From an uncultured Bacteroidales bacterium (lineage in GTDB: Bacteria; Bacteroidota; Bacteroidia; Bacteroidales; Paludibacteraceae), in NCBI GenBank assembly GCA_900317345.1, contig ONGK01000005.1:1-32098 (forward strand): a DNA stretch of 32,098 bases, in the 5' to 3' direction. Position numbers and translations under genes: made by a program. Shown piece after piece: positions 17,611 to 26,329 of this stretch (position 1 is the first letter of the stretch; each line of letters begins with the position of its first letter). A model generated the notes under the pieces. That model saw only the letters and a program-made list of their open reading frames with translations, had not been told where the DNA came from and searched no databases.

Positions 17611-18854
17611 CTCATTTTGTTTTTAATGACCACATAACTGCAATAGCCTATTTCCGTAAGTCCCGCTACTGCCAATGAGGCAGCCAGCGCGTAAACGCTA
17701 TGGAGGAAATATAATCCTAATCCTGCGATGAGGAAAGTCACCGACATGGCAATGATTTGATTGATGGTAATATAGTACACTTTGCCGGAAGGAATAATGT
17801 AAAAATCAATCAATGCACCGGCCACAAGCCATGTAAGAATAGTGACACTCAAAATGACACTTACCGGATAGGACGCTATCATTGCTTTGCCACCCAGTAT
17901 CAGCACAGCCCAATAGCCAAAGGCTGCAATTAGGGCTATTGCCACGATACCGACAACTATTTCTCCTATCAATATTTTCTTGCGACGAGTTGGACTTGGC
18001 TGTGCCATCATTTTGGGATACAAAGCATCATTTATCTTGCTGAAAATGGTACGCGGGATAATAATAATCTTGTTTGCCAAGTCATATACGGCCACTTCGC
18101 TCATTCCTAAGAATTGGCCTACAAGCAGCACAACACCTTGCTCTTTCAGTATGCTTGTGGCGTTGGTCAGGAAGAATGGAGCAGTATCCCGGATGGATTG
18201 CCATACCGCCGGAAGCGCAACATAATGCATTTTCAATCCATCTTTGATTCGAACGATAAGCCACGCAACCAGACCTCCCACCACCGATGAAGCCGACACA
18301 ATTAACGCGTAAATCCAGCAATCGTCAGGAGAGCGGAGCAACCAAAAGATAAAAGGCAGTGTTGCTACTTTGAACGCTACCTGAATATAGGTCACCACGC
18401 GCATGCGTTGCACGCCCTGAAAATACCATTGAGGGAATACAATATTCGTAATAGTTTGGGCAAAAACGACACCAAAAAGCAATGCGTTCTCACGCATCTT
18501 GCCGGACACAAGAAACAAACAAGCATAGATAATAAGAGCTGCTATTTCCAAGAAAATCTTAGTCGCCGTTACTTCCGATAGAACCCGTGACATTTGCTCT
18601 TTATCTCCGGCATGCTCTGCTATCTTTTTGGCTGCAGGCAAATCAAACCCGAATGAAACAAACGTAATAAACAGCGTGACGACCGCAAGAGCGAAAGCAT
18701 ACAGCCCATAACTCTCGGCGCCCAGTACACGAATCAAGAAAGGATAGATTAACAGGTAGAAGCAGATATTCAATACCTGCAGGATGGTCATGAACGCATA
18801 GTTCTCCACCACTTTTGTGTTATTATACCATATGTCGCGTAACTCATTGCGCAT
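17607..18854 (-). CDS. Polysaccharide flippase (Wzx/RfbX-like, MATE-fold)
   Basis: 415 residues with about twelve helices. The N-terminal segment VVENYAFMTILQVLNICFYLLIYPFLIRVLGAESYGLYAFALAV matches the start of Wzx proteins of the Polysacc_synt family, and the flexible middle has DLANKIIIIPRTIFSKINDALYPKM. It would flip undecaprenyl-linked repeat units across the inner membrane. I place the start at the ATG at 18854 because the promoter -7 box lies at 18872-18865; the longer in-frame ATG at 18887 lies upstream of the predicted transcription start. This leaves a leader of only about 5 nt. First gene of the seven-gene glycan operon. Confidence 0.88.
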   Translation of the reverse strand: MRNELRDIWYNNTKVVENYAFMTILQVLNICFYLLIYPFLIRVLGAESYGLYAFALAVVTLFITFVSFGFDLPAAKKIAEHAGDKEQMSRVLSEVTATKIFLEIAALIIYACLFLVSGKMRENALLFGVVFAQTITNIVFPQWYFQGVQRMRVVTYIQVAFKVATLPFIFWLLRSPDDCWIYALIVSASSVVGGLVAWLIVRIKDGLKMHYVALPAVWQSIRDTAPFFLTNATSILKEQGVVLLVGQFLGMSEVAVYDLANKIIIIPRTIFSKINDALYPKMMAQPSPTRRKKILIGEIVVGIVAIALIAAFGYWAVLILGGKAMIASYPVSVILSVTILTWLVAGALIDFYIIPSGKVYYITINQIIAMSVTFLIAGLGLYFLHSVYALAASLAVAGLTEIGYCSYVVIKNKMR

Positions 18855-18864
18855 AAAAAGTGCA

Positions 18865-18896
18865 CAAAGATACAACATTTTTTGCATATATGCAAA
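18865..18896 (-). promoter_or_regulatory. Bacteroidetes-type promoter for the polysaccharide operon
   Basis: Minus strand: -33 TTTG at 18896-18893, 20-bp spacer beginning CATATATGCAAAAAA, -7 TATCTTTG at 18872-18865. It is the only promoter seen for the seven genes down to 11613. The -33 and spacer form the palindrome TTTTGCATATATGCAAAA. Confidence 0.83.
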
Positions 18897-18914
18897 ACAA
18901 TTCTTTATTTTGCA

Positions 18915-18943
18915 TAAAAAAAGCCCAAAACTTTCGTTTTGGA
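18915..18943 (-). terminator. Intrinsic terminator after rpsP
   Basis: Minus strand: CCAAAAC (18942-18936 as GTTTTGG on +), loop GAAA, GTTTTGG (18931-18925), then GC and a run of seven T (18922-18916). A 7-bp stem with a GNRA loop, about 30 bp after the rpsP stop and just upstream of the glycan operon promoter. Confidence 0.85.
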
Positions 18944-18973
18944 CCTCTTTTTTTGCTCGAAAGGAGCGGCTTT

Positions 18974-19546
18974 TTATGCCTCAGCTTCTGCAGCGGGTTC
19001 TTCAGCAGCTTCCTCTGCGGGAGTCTCTTCACCCTTTGCCTCAGCCTCAGCGGCAGCAGCCTCTTGCGCAGCCTCCTGAGCTGCAGCAGCGAGCTCAGCA
19101 GCAGCCTCTGCACGTTTCTGTGCAATAGCAGCAGCTTTAGCCTTGTTGGTCTCTACCTCTTGCTCGTGGAGAGCCTTCGCAGCAGCTACTTTCTTGTCTG
19201 CCTCTGCCTTGCTGATTTTGCCGTTCTTGGCATCTTTCTCAGCTTTCCAAGCGTCGAAACGCTTCTGAGCCTCTTCAGCGCTAAATGCACCTTTAGCGAC
19301 ACCACCATTCAGGTGCTTCATCAAGAGCACGCCCTCATTTGAGAGGATGGTACGTACGGTGTCCGTCGGTTGTGCACCAACGCCTACCCAATACAATGCA
19401 CGCTCAAAATTGAGAATTACTGCTGCAGGATTGGTGTTCGGGTTGAATGAACCGAGACGTTCGATAATTTTGCCGTCACGCGGCGAGCGGCTGTCTGCTA
19501 CTACGATGTGGTAGAAAGCGTAGTCTTTGTGACCATGACGAGCCAA
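18974..19546 (-). CDS. rpsP: 30S ribosomal protein S16, with long C-terminal extension
   Basis: The S16 core is clear: [71 protein letters not shown]. About 100 residues follow the core: a coiled-coil-like Lys/Ala/Glu stretch, then an Ala/Glu-only tail. Such tails are known in S16 of several Bacteroidetes; E. coli S16 is 82 residues. The start is a problem. Canonical S16 begins about six residues before LARHG, but here the frame upstream of the TTG at 19546 reads TTRAV with no ATG, GTG or other TTG before an in-frame TAA nine codons up. TTG at 19546 is the only conventional start and would shorten strand beta-1. Identity is secure, start is not. Confidence 0.92.
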   Translation of the reverse strand: MARHGHKDYAFYHIVVADSRSPRDGKIIERLGSFNPNTNPAAVILNFERALYWVGVGAQPTDTVRTILSNEGVLLMKHLNGGVAKGAFSAEEAQKRFDAWKAEKDAKNGKISKAEADKKVAAAKALHEQEVETNKAKAAAIAQKRAEAAAELAAAAQEAAQEAAAAEAEAKGEETPAEEAAEEPAAEAEA

Positions 19547-19610
19547 AACTGCACGAGTGGTCTGTCCGAGTTAAACAATAATGTTGATTCCATTTACACG
19601 AAATGGGCTG

Positions 19611-19642
19611 CAAAATTACTGCTTTTTTTTGAAATGACCAAA
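19611..19642 (-). promoter_or_regulatory. Bacteroidetes-type promoter for rpsP
   Basis: Minus strand: -33 TTTG at 19642-19639, 20-bp spacer GTCATTTC + A8 + GCAG, -7 TAATTTTG at 19618-19611. The spacer and -33 box are identical to those of the rpmH promoter at 28630-28661. Leader to the TTG at 19546 is about 58 nt. Confidence 0.87.
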
Positions 19643-19698
19643 TATTTGTGCTAAAAAAGCACTTTTTTCTTTATTTATTGCGTATTTGTTTCGTTTTC

Positions 19699-20871
19699 TC
19701 AGTGCTCCTTGTCACTAATATGCTCGATGTCGCGTGCCTCGTCGAACTTGGCTTTCATAGTCGGGTTACCGTAAGTGAGACGCTTGATGGTGACCTCCTG
19801 CAGTTTCTTATCCGCAGCGGAGAGGTTGTCTCCGGACTTGACGAGGTTCTCACGCACTTTCGTCAGATGTGCGATGGTCTTGTCGATTTCGTCGATAGCG
19901 TCTTGAAAACGCTCGTTCGCCAGCCGAACATTTCGTGTGAAACCATCTTTGAACGCCATGAGTTTCTCTTCGAAATTCGTCACATCTACTTGCTGCTGTT
20001 TGATGAGCGCGAGTTCGCGTTTCGCCTCAAGGCTCTTGCGGCTTGTCTGGCAGAGGAGTGTGATGAGCGGCACAAAGAACTGCGGGCGGATGACATACAT
20101 CTTCTCGAAGCGATGGCTCATATCCACGATACCGCCGTTGTACAGTTCGCTCTCCGGCTCGAGCAGGGAGACGAGTACTGCGTACTCGCAGTTTTTCTTT
20201 CTGCGGTCCTGGTCCAATTTTGCGAGGAAGTCCTCGTTTTTATGTTTGGTTGCTGTCTCGTCATTCTCATTTTTCATCTCAAACATGATGGATATATACT
20301 CCACACCGTCCTCGGAGCTATCGCGGAAGACGAAATCGCCTTTTGTTCCCTCGAGCACCTCGTTGTCTTTCTCGAAATAGGCGTTCGGGAAGAGCGGTCT
20401 TATGCGCGCAAATTCGGTGGCACAATGCTGCTCAAGTGTTTCGCCAACCATCTTGGTAGAGAGTTTGATTTTCAGCTCTTTGTAATAATCGACCTGCTCC
20501 TTGAGCGCTTTGAGTTGCGCGTCCGTCTGGCTGCGCACTGCAGCTAATTCCTGCTCCTTGCGCATGTAAGCCTCTGTGGCTTGTTGTCGCACTTGTGCAA
20601 CGGCTAATTGCTTCTGCTGCTCTGCCTGCTGGATTTGCGCTTGGAGTGCCTGCATCTGCGTTTGCAGCGTTTGGATTTTGAGTTGCTGCTCCGCTTCCGC
20701 ACGTGCTTGTTCCGCCTGTTGACGCGCTTTCTGTGTCTGCTCCAATTCGTGGATGCGGCGGTTCAGCTCTGCCTCGAATTCGCTGGTTTTCACCTGGTTG
20801 AGCAGAAGCGCGTAGTCCGCCTCATCGACGGAGAAGATATTACCGCATTTGGGACATTTCAGTTCTTTCAT
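19699..20871 (-). CDS. DUF2130 domain-containing protein
   Basis: 390 residues. An N-terminal zinc-ribbon-like CPKCG, then a long Gln/Ala/Glu coiled coil (about residues 30-140), then a globular DUF2130 domain. The domain shows ADYFEK-type acidic positions: NAYFEKDNEVLEGTKGDFVF and ISIMFEMKNENDETATKHKNEDFLAKLDQDRRKKNCEYAVLVSLLE. The Asp of KGDF and the E-x-K of FEMKNE are arranged as in PD-(D/E)xK nuclease folds, so a nuclease-like function is plausible but unproven. Family members are otherwise uncharacterised. It starts 18 bp after the DUF4832 gene and probably shares its promoter at 22958-22989. Confidence 0.88.
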   Translation of the reverse strand: MKELKCPKCGNIFSVDEADYALLLNQVKTSEFEAELNRRIHELEQTQKARQQAEQARAEAEQQLKIQTLQTQMQALQAQIQQAEQQKQLAVAQVRQQATEAYMRKEQELAAVRSQTDAQLKALKEQVDYYKELKIKLSTKMVGETLEQHCATEFARIRPLFPNAYFEKDNEVLEGTKGDFVFRDSSEDGVEYISIMFEMKNENDETATKHKNEDFLAKLDQDRRKKNCEYAVLVSLLEPESELYNGGIVDMSHRFEKMYVIRPQFFVPLITLLCQTSRKSLEAKRELALIKQQQVDVTNFEEKLMAFKDGFTRNVRLANERFQDAIDEIDKTIAHLTKVRENLVKSGDNLSAADKKLQEVTIKRLTYGNPTMKAKFDEARDIEHISDKEH

Positions 20872-20889
20872 ATTTGAGAAGTTGTGTTG

Positions 20890-22920
20890 TTACCGAAGGA
20901 TTTTCTTGCCGCGCATGATGACGATGCCGTGGTAGGAGTCGTCCACAGGTCTGCCGAGGATGTCATATGGCTGTGCATCGAGTTCCAACTCGGCAACCTC
21001 GTCTATTCCACTCGGTATGTCTCCGTTATACTGCAGTGTGAGGCTTTTGAGTTTGGGCTTGCCATAGTCTGTGGAATTGTGCACGCGCAGTGTATAGATG
21101 CCAGTGACAGTAGAGGAGAGATCCCATTTTTCTTTTTGTGTGTAGCTTTGGTCTCCCTCGCCCCAATGGTCGGTATCTACTGCTGTAAAAGATGAAATGG
21201 TCGTTTCCCCTTGCTTCAACTCCAACAGATAACTATGGCCATTAGTACAATACCCAACTTCCGATACGATATATTCTCCAGGATATACCAGTTTCACTTT
21301 CCATTCAATCCAGCGGCTCAGATTATGTCCGTCACTTCCATCTTCCCCCCAAGCGTCTCCGAAATTGAAATAATCGGTATTATACCATTTCTCGTCGCTT
21401 ACGGCTGAATGGTTAGCTTTGTTGAGGGTGGCGGGCAGATGGATGGATGTGTCGGGCGCATCGGATCCGCCAGAGACAACGACTTGTGCTCCGAGCGCAT
21501 TCATGCCGGATGCTTCTTCCCATACATCTTCATTGGCGATACGTATAGCGTAGCGGGCATCGTTTTGCAGCGACTCGTATGCGTCCGGCAACCAGAGATA
21601 GAGATCGTATGTGCCGTTATAGGCTGTGTCGGGTATAGTGAGCGTCTTTTCTATGGTGTAGGAATTGCCCGGTTTCCATGTGCGCGGGTCGATATCGGTG
21701 AGTTTCAGGGCATAAGCGGCATTCTCATTCTTGAGCACGACATATGCGTGGCGTTCGTTATACAACGGTGCATAGCCCACATTCTTAATCTGAAGACTGA
21801 CATGCAACGTACCATTTACCGTTGCGGCTTCATCATAGGTGCCTTCCACTAGTTGATAACGATAACCCATATTGCGGTTGAGTTCGTCAAAGGTGCCTTC
21901 TTGGCGCCAACGGTTCGTGACTTTTGTAGAGAACCCACCTTGGATAAATGTCCAGTGAAGACGACTCATCTCCATAACAGTGCTATCGTGAGAAGCTGCG
22001 GTTACTCCCCTAATAGAATCTTCAATATTGCATTCTCCGCCTATAGGCATATAGAGTGTTTCCTGCGCGATGTATGGTTTTTGCGTAGCGGTATCGCGGT
22101 AGGTACCCTGATTCTGGTATCCATTCAGGAACGCATCGTTATGATGGGCAAGGCGTGATTTTGGTGTACCTTTATAGGCTTCTGATTCTGTTATCGCTCC
22201 ATGCGAACCATAGATGGAATCCATATAGTCGGTCTTGAATAAGGGAGTACGGAGTTGTACGGTACGATTTTTTGGCGTGGCATTGAGCAGCGTATCCAAA
22301 AACGCTTTACGCTCAGGTGTCATGTGGCTAGAAGTATTGGTGAAGTTATCCGTATAATACCATTCTCCATAGGCACCGATAAAGCCGGCTTGGAAACAAA
22401 AGATGACATCCGCATTGGCCTCCCAGTGGCTTTTGTATTGGTTAAGATGTTTTTGGATAATAGATAATGGAGCGTCCGCGGCAGTACGAATACTGTCTTT
22501 TTTGGGGTCGGGATTAGGAATTTTATACGTTTGCGCTGTATATGCAAAACGCAGGATACATTTCATTCCATAGTTGCGCAGGACGGCCATATCTTCGTCG
22601 AAAGCAGTGAGGATGGAATCCGGCAGCGTCTCGGCGTTTTTATACTCATCCAGATAATAAAGCACGAGGATAAGCGAGCCCTTGTCATTCGTTCTGAGGG
22701 CCGTCAAATAACTCTCCTTACCTTTGACAGCATATCTTGTCTTGTTGCCATGCCTCTCCAGCATGGTGATGAAACCACGTTCGGGGTTGGGGAAGATAGA
22801 GACATCATCAGCTGTATAGTTTACTGTTCCAGCGGAAAGTGCTGTGGCTAACATAGTTGCCATCATGAAGAAAAACAAGCGTTTCTTAGCCACAAGGGCA
22901 CGATTAATAGTATTTCTCAT
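20890..22920 (-). CDS. Secreted DUF4874/DUF4832 glycosidase-like protein
   Basis: 676 residues with an N-terminal signal peptide (KKRLFFFMMATMLATALSAG, residues ~12-31). The NPERGF motif close after it marks DUF4874, whose fold resembles a TIM-barrel glycoside hydrolase; GAYGEWYYTDNF supplies a possible catalytic Glu. DUF4832 follows, with LHWTFIQGG and a beta-sandwich-like middle (NVGYAPLYNERHAYVVL). A second beta domain occupies about 490-640 (SDEKWYNTDYFNFGDAWGED onward). The last residues (YDILGRPVDDSYHGIVIMRGKKILR region) resemble the C-terminal sorting domains of Bacteroidetes secreted proteins. Substrate unknown. It has its own promoter 31 nt or so above the ATG. Confidence 0.85.
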   Translation of the reverse strand: MRNTINRALVAKKRLFFFMMATMLATALSAGTVNYTADDVSIFPNPERGFITMLERHGNKTRYAVKGKESYLTALRTNDKGSLILVLYYLDEYKNAETLPDSILTAFDEDMAVLRNYGMKCILRFAYTAQTYKIPNPDPKKDSIRTAADAPLSIIQKHLNQYKSHWEANADVIFCFQAGFIGAYGEWYYTDNFTNTSSHMTPERKAFLDTLLNATPKNRTVQLRTPLFKTDYMDSIYGSHGAITESEAYKGTPKSRLAHHNDAFLNGYQNQGTYRDTATQKPYIAQETLYMPIGGECNIEDSIRGVTAASHDSTVMEMSRLHWTFIQGGFSTKVTNRWRQEGTFDELNRNMGYRYQLVEGTYDEAATVNGTLHVSLQIKNVGYAPLYNERHAYVVLKNENAAYALKLTDIDPRTWKPGNSYTIEKTLTIPDTAYNGTYDLYLWLPDAYESLQNDARYAIRIANEDVWEEASGMNALGAQVVVSGGSDAPDTSIHLPATLNKANHSAVSDEKWYNTDYFNFGDAWGEDGSDGHNLSRWIEWKVKLVYPGEYIVSEVGYCTNGHSYLLELKQGETTISSFTAVDTDHWGEGDQSYTQKEKWDLSSTVTGIYTLRVHNSTDYGKPKLKSLTLQYNGDIPSGIDEVAELELDAQPYDILGRPVDDSYHGIVIMRGKKILR

Positions 22921-22957
22921 ATCGCATATAGATTTATGTTAAGGACATTTTGCGATG

Positions 22958-22989
22958 CAAAATTACTGCTTTTTTTGCATATATGCAAG
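22958..22989 (-). promoter_or_regulatory. Bacteroidetes-type promoter for the DUF4832/DUF2130 genes
   Basis: Minus strand: -33 CTTG at 22989-22986, 20-bp spacer CATATATGC + A7 + GCAG, -7 TAATTTTG at 22965-22958. The 5' half of the spacer matches the promoters at 4129, 9436 and 18896, the 3' half those of rpsP and rpmH. Confidence 0.85.
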
Positions 22990-23003
22990 TTTTTTGAGCA
23001 TTT

Positions 23004-25406
23004 TTATAATCCTAAATGTATCCTAAACCGCATACCCCACTGTATATCCGGCGCGAGGGACCAAATAGAATAAAGGTCGCAGACGCGCAAGATATTGCCG
23101 ATGCCTACGCCGAGTTCGGCGTAGAATTGGTTTTGGCTATTGGCCGACAGATATCCATAGGCTATTTTGGCTTCGACGAGTTCGCGGAGATGCAGCCAAC
23201 GGATACCCGGGATGAGATTGAAGAGAATACCCATTCCGTTCCATTCCGTTTGCAGCGTGACATACTTATCCGCCAGCATTTGGTTGCCGTGCAGGAAGGT
23301 GAAGCGATAGGGGTCATAGGCATAACCTTGGTTAGCATTCGCTTGCCAAAGGAGCGTGGAAGGAACACGTCCGAAGAGTGCTCCTGCTTGCAGTGCGTAG
23401 GTCAATTGACCGCCCATACCGAGTTGCGCATGTTGGGTGAGGAGTACGCGCAGATGTGCGTAGAGCGCATTCTGCGCATTGGAGATTGGAGATTGGAGAT
23501 TGGTGATTCCATCCCAATGGCCGGTTTCGAAGCCAAGGAACAGGACCGGGTATTTGGAAGAATAAGCATAGCGGCGCAGGAAGAAACCATCGTATTTGCG
23601 TTCTCCCCATGACAAGCGGGCGATACCACTGAGCGACTGATAACTGATGATATTCATCGAATTGCTGATATCTGCGGGTTGCCATCCGGCGCGAACATAT
23701 GCGTGTGTCTCTATACTGACCGCAGGGCTTGTTCCGGCAGTGAGCCACTCGCCCCAATCGGCAAACCAGTGCAACTGCAGTTGGCGCTGACGTAAAGCAG
23801 TGTTTACGCAGAGGTTATCGCGATGCAGCGCTTCGAACGCATAGGCCGTGAAATCGAAGTTACCCCAACCCATGGAGTTCTCCCGCAATAGGCGGTCGAA
23901 ATCATCGACCTCCGACCAAACATAGCGGTCATTATACTCCAGTTGCAGCGTGTTCTTGCGCAACGTAGGCAGGTTGACAGAGATGCGACCCATTCCTTTG
24001 GGAGAACGATCTTTAATACCATAGCCGACGGACGCCTCGAGGGAGACAACTTTGGAGAAGCGCTCATTCGTACGGAAAGGAAGACCAAAATGCACTCCTT
24101 CGTGTTTGTTGACTTGCAAAATCTCCTCTACGTGACCTATATCCACAGGAGTGCCGGTAGGTATATATCCGGTAGTGGCGATAGTGGCAATCCATTTGGC
24201 GGTGCGGATGAGCGGGAGACTATCCAGGGTTAAGAAAGCGGAGTCGGTATTAAGGCTGGCTACGCTTGTTATGCCGTCCCGCGGGCTGTTAGACCGCTCC
24301 GCTTGCAGACCGGCACTTTCTGTGCTTGACAGATTTTTATTTCTTAGACTGGTTGTCAGGAGCAGGGTGGGGAAGACGGTGCCTGCCCGTTCGGATTTGA
24401 TGGCGAGGTCGAGGATGGCGGAGACATGTTCGTCCGCAATAGTGCCATCCGGCATCAGCGTTTGCGAGACATGCAAGGTGTTGACATAGTTCACCGCCAC
24501 TTCGGCTGGCACATATGCTGAGAGCGAACGGAGTGCAAACGTGGTCGTATCGATGACCATCGAACCATTGAAAGTGGCGTAGAAAGCATTGCGCGTGCGG
24601 AAATAGATGGTGTCGCCCTCCAGATAATAGCGATAATAGAGGTTTCCGCCGGCAGCAAGCGGCGAGAGGAAGGCATGGCCCATGAGCGAGACAGAATTGG
24701 CGTAGAAATTTAGATTTCCTTCTCCGCCCAGCAGCGAAGAATAGTCCGTTTCGGTCAGTATTAATGCCTGCGTGCGTTGGTCATTGGCCGGCGTCATATC
24801 CGTTCCGCTGAGCCGGAAAGACTGTGTCTCACGGTAGAGCGGCAGAATATATGAAGAGTCATTTTGCGCAATCATACCGCTTTGCAAGCTTCGCCATAAT
24901 GCACGACGGAGATGACGTTTCTGGATATGCGATACATAGAGCGTCTGCTCGCGCTGCAGGACGGCTACATTCTCCGGATGCATCGTTCGGTCATTCTCTG
25001 CACGGTGCTCGCGTACCTTTCGAAGGATTTCGAGTGCCGGGTTTTCATTTGGGGATACGACAACTTCGGTGAGTGTAGCTGTTTTCTCCCGCATAGCGAC
25101 TTGGAGACCTGCCATAACTCCGGGTTCGATATCGAAACGCTGAGTGTAATAGCCGACAGCAGAGAAGACGAGTTGTGCTTTCGCTTGCATGTCCACTCGC
25201 AGGACATAATTGCCGTTCTCATCCGAGGTGGTACCGATCTTCGTTCCGCGAAAACGGATATTCACATTAGGAATGGCTTCGCCGGTAGTCTCATTGACGA
25301 TTTCGCCGATGACTATTGTCTCTACCGCAAAGAGTGGCGAGACGATGACCGCTATTAGCATGGCTGCAAGACCAGCGATGAATCGCTTGTAAGACCGTTT
25401 CTTCAT
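23004..25406 (-). CDS. DUF5686 outer-membrane protein with carboxypeptidase-regulatory-like domain
   Basis: 800 residues from ATG 25406, which overlaps the xerD stop as ATGA; in-frame sequence above it lies within xerD. A signal peptide (about 1-27, ending SPLFAVE) is followed by a CarboxypepD_reg-like beta-sandwich (about 29-112: [38 protein letters not shown]). The rest is the DUF5686 region, whose second half has alternating hydrophobic and aromatic residues ending in an amphipathic strand (MRFRIHLGL), as in outer-membrane beta-barrels. Function is unknown; architecture resembles TonB-dependent receptor relatives without a plug. A four-copy 7-bp repeat lies in the coding sequence near residues 633-642. 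Last gene of the rpmH-led run. Confidence 0.87.
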   Translation of the reverse strand: MKKRSYKRFIAGLAAMLIAVIVSPLFAVETIVIGEIVNETTGEAIPNVNIRFRGTKIGTTSDENGNYVLRVDMQAKAQLVFSAVGYYTQRFDIEPGVMAGLQVAMREKTATLTEVVVSPNENPALEILRKVREHRAENDRTMHPENVAVLQREQTLYVSHIQKRHLRRALWRSLQSGMIAQNDSSYILPLYRETQSFRLSGTDMTPANDQRTQALILTETDYSSLLGGEGNLNFYANSVSLMGHAFLSPLAAGGNLYYRYYLEGDTIYFRTRNAFYATFNGSMVIDTTTFALRSLSAYVPAEVAVNYVNTLHVSQTLMPDGTIADEHVSAILDLAIKSERAGTVFPTLLLTTSLRNKNLSSTESAGLQAERSNSPRDGITSVASLNTDSAFLTLDSLPLIRTAKWIATIATTGYIPTGTPVDIGHVEEILQVNKHEGVHFGLPFRTNERFSKVVSLEASVGYGIKDRSPKGMGRISVNLPTLRKNTLQLEYNDRYVWSEVDDFDRLLRENSMGWGNFDFTAYAFEALHRDNLCVNTALRQRQLQLHWFADWGEWLTAGTSPAVSIETHAYVRAGWQPADISNSMNIISYQSLSGIARLSWGERKYDGFFLRRYAYSSKYPVLFLGFETGHWDGITNLQSPISNAQNALYAHLRVLLTQHAQLGMGGQLTYALQAGALFGRVPSTLLWQANANQGYAYDPYRFTFLHGNQMLADKYVTLQTEWNGMGILFNLIPGIRWLHLRELVEAKIAYGYLSANSQNQFYAELGVGIGNILRVCDLYSIWSLAPDIQWGMRFRIHLGL
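23481..23508. repeat. Heptanucleotide tandem repeat inside the DUF5686 gene
   Basis: Four 7-bp units on the + strand, GGAGATT at 23481, 23488 and 23495 and GGTGATT at 23502. The gene is on the minus strand, where they encode the segment around NLQSPISN. Because 7 is not a multiple of 3, gain or loss of one unit would shift the reading frame. Confidence 0.9.
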
Positions 25407-26329
25407 TTGTTGGCAGGATGACATTTGAGTACGGCTTCGCGGAGGTCCTGCACATCGAGATGTGTGTAAATCTCGGTGGTGGCGAGATCTTCGTGTCCGA
25501 GCAGTTGCTGTATGACCCGCAGGTCTGCTCCATTCTGCAGCAGATGCGTAGCGAACGAGTGGCGGAGCGTGTGCGGACTGACCGTTTTTGTGATGCCGGC
25601 TTCGGCGCATAGGCGACGTACGATGGTGAAGACCATAGCGCGCGTCATAGGACGACCGTAGCGGTTGACGAAAGCGATATCTTTGGATTCGGGCTTGAGT
25701 GGCCATGTGGAGCGCTCCTGCATCCAATAACCGAACCACTCTTCGGCGACCGGTGAGGTAGGAACGAGACGTTGTTTGGAACCCTTACCTTCGATAAGCA
25801 TATAGTGCTCGTCCAGGTATATCTTACTCAATTGGAGATTGACCAGCTCGCTCACGCGCAGACCGCTGCCATAGAGCATCTCCATCATAGCGCGGTTGCG
25901 ATGGCCTTCATTGCTGCTAAGGTCGATAGCTGCCATCATCCGGTTTACTTCGTCCAGCGTGAGAACCGTAGGCAGATGCTTGGATTTACGCGGTCCTTCG
26001 AGCAGTTCAGACGGGTCTTGCTCAATATAATCTTTGTATAGCAAAAAACGGAACCACGAGTGTATGCCTGCGAGAACGCGGGCCTGTGTGGCTTCGGATT
26101 TGATATCTTTGAATTGCTGAAAAATGAACTCCTCGAGGGCTTCAAATGATATATGCACGAAGTCCATTTTTTTTCCTGTGCTATCTACATGTTCCGTGCA
26201 ATATGTACGGAGCTTATCGAGGTCCATCTCATAGCCCTCGATGGTGTTAGGCGAATACCCGCGCTCCAGTCGCAGCCAGGTATGGTATTCGCGAAGCAGT
26301 TCGTCTGTATTTTTTACCGTTTTAGCCAT
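25403..26329 (-). CDS. xerD: Site-specific tyrosine recombinase XerD
   Basis: 308 residues, typical for XerC/XerD. An N-terminal SAM-like domain (about 8-95, [23 protein letters not shown]) precedes the catalytic domain. All active-site residues are present: Arg158 (GSGLRVSEL), Lys182/Lys185 (GKGSKQR), His253 and Arg256 (HTLRHSF), His279 (LGHEDL) and Tyr288 (TEIYTHL). It resolves chromosome dimers at dif with FtsK. ATG 26329 is preferred because [12 protein letters not shown] fits the family; an upstream in-frame ATG at 26356 would overlap the preceding gene further. Placement in a housekeeping operon argues against a phage integrase. Start overlaps the lipoprotein gene by 16 bp. Confidence 0.93.
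   Translation of the reverse strand: MAKTVKNTDELLREYHTWLRLERGYSPNTIEGYEMDLDKLRTYCTEHVDSTGKKMDFVHISFEALEEFIFQQFKDIKSEATQARVLAGIHSWFRFLLYKDYIEQDPSELLEGPRKSKHLPTVLTLDEVNRMMAAIDLSSNEGHRNRAMMEMLYGSGLRVSELVNLQLSKIYLDEHYMLIEGKGSKQRLVPTSPVAEEWFGYWMQERSTWPLKPESKDIAFVNRYGRPMTRAMVFTIVRRLCAEAGITKTVSPHTLRHSFATHLLQNGADLRVIQQLLGHEDLATTEIYTHLDVQDLREAVLKCHPANK

Noticed and set aside
25403-26329. Tyrosine recombinase as evidence of an integrated element
   Set aside because: Length, N-terminal domain and operon position fit housekeeping XerD; no attachment sites or phage genes are near.
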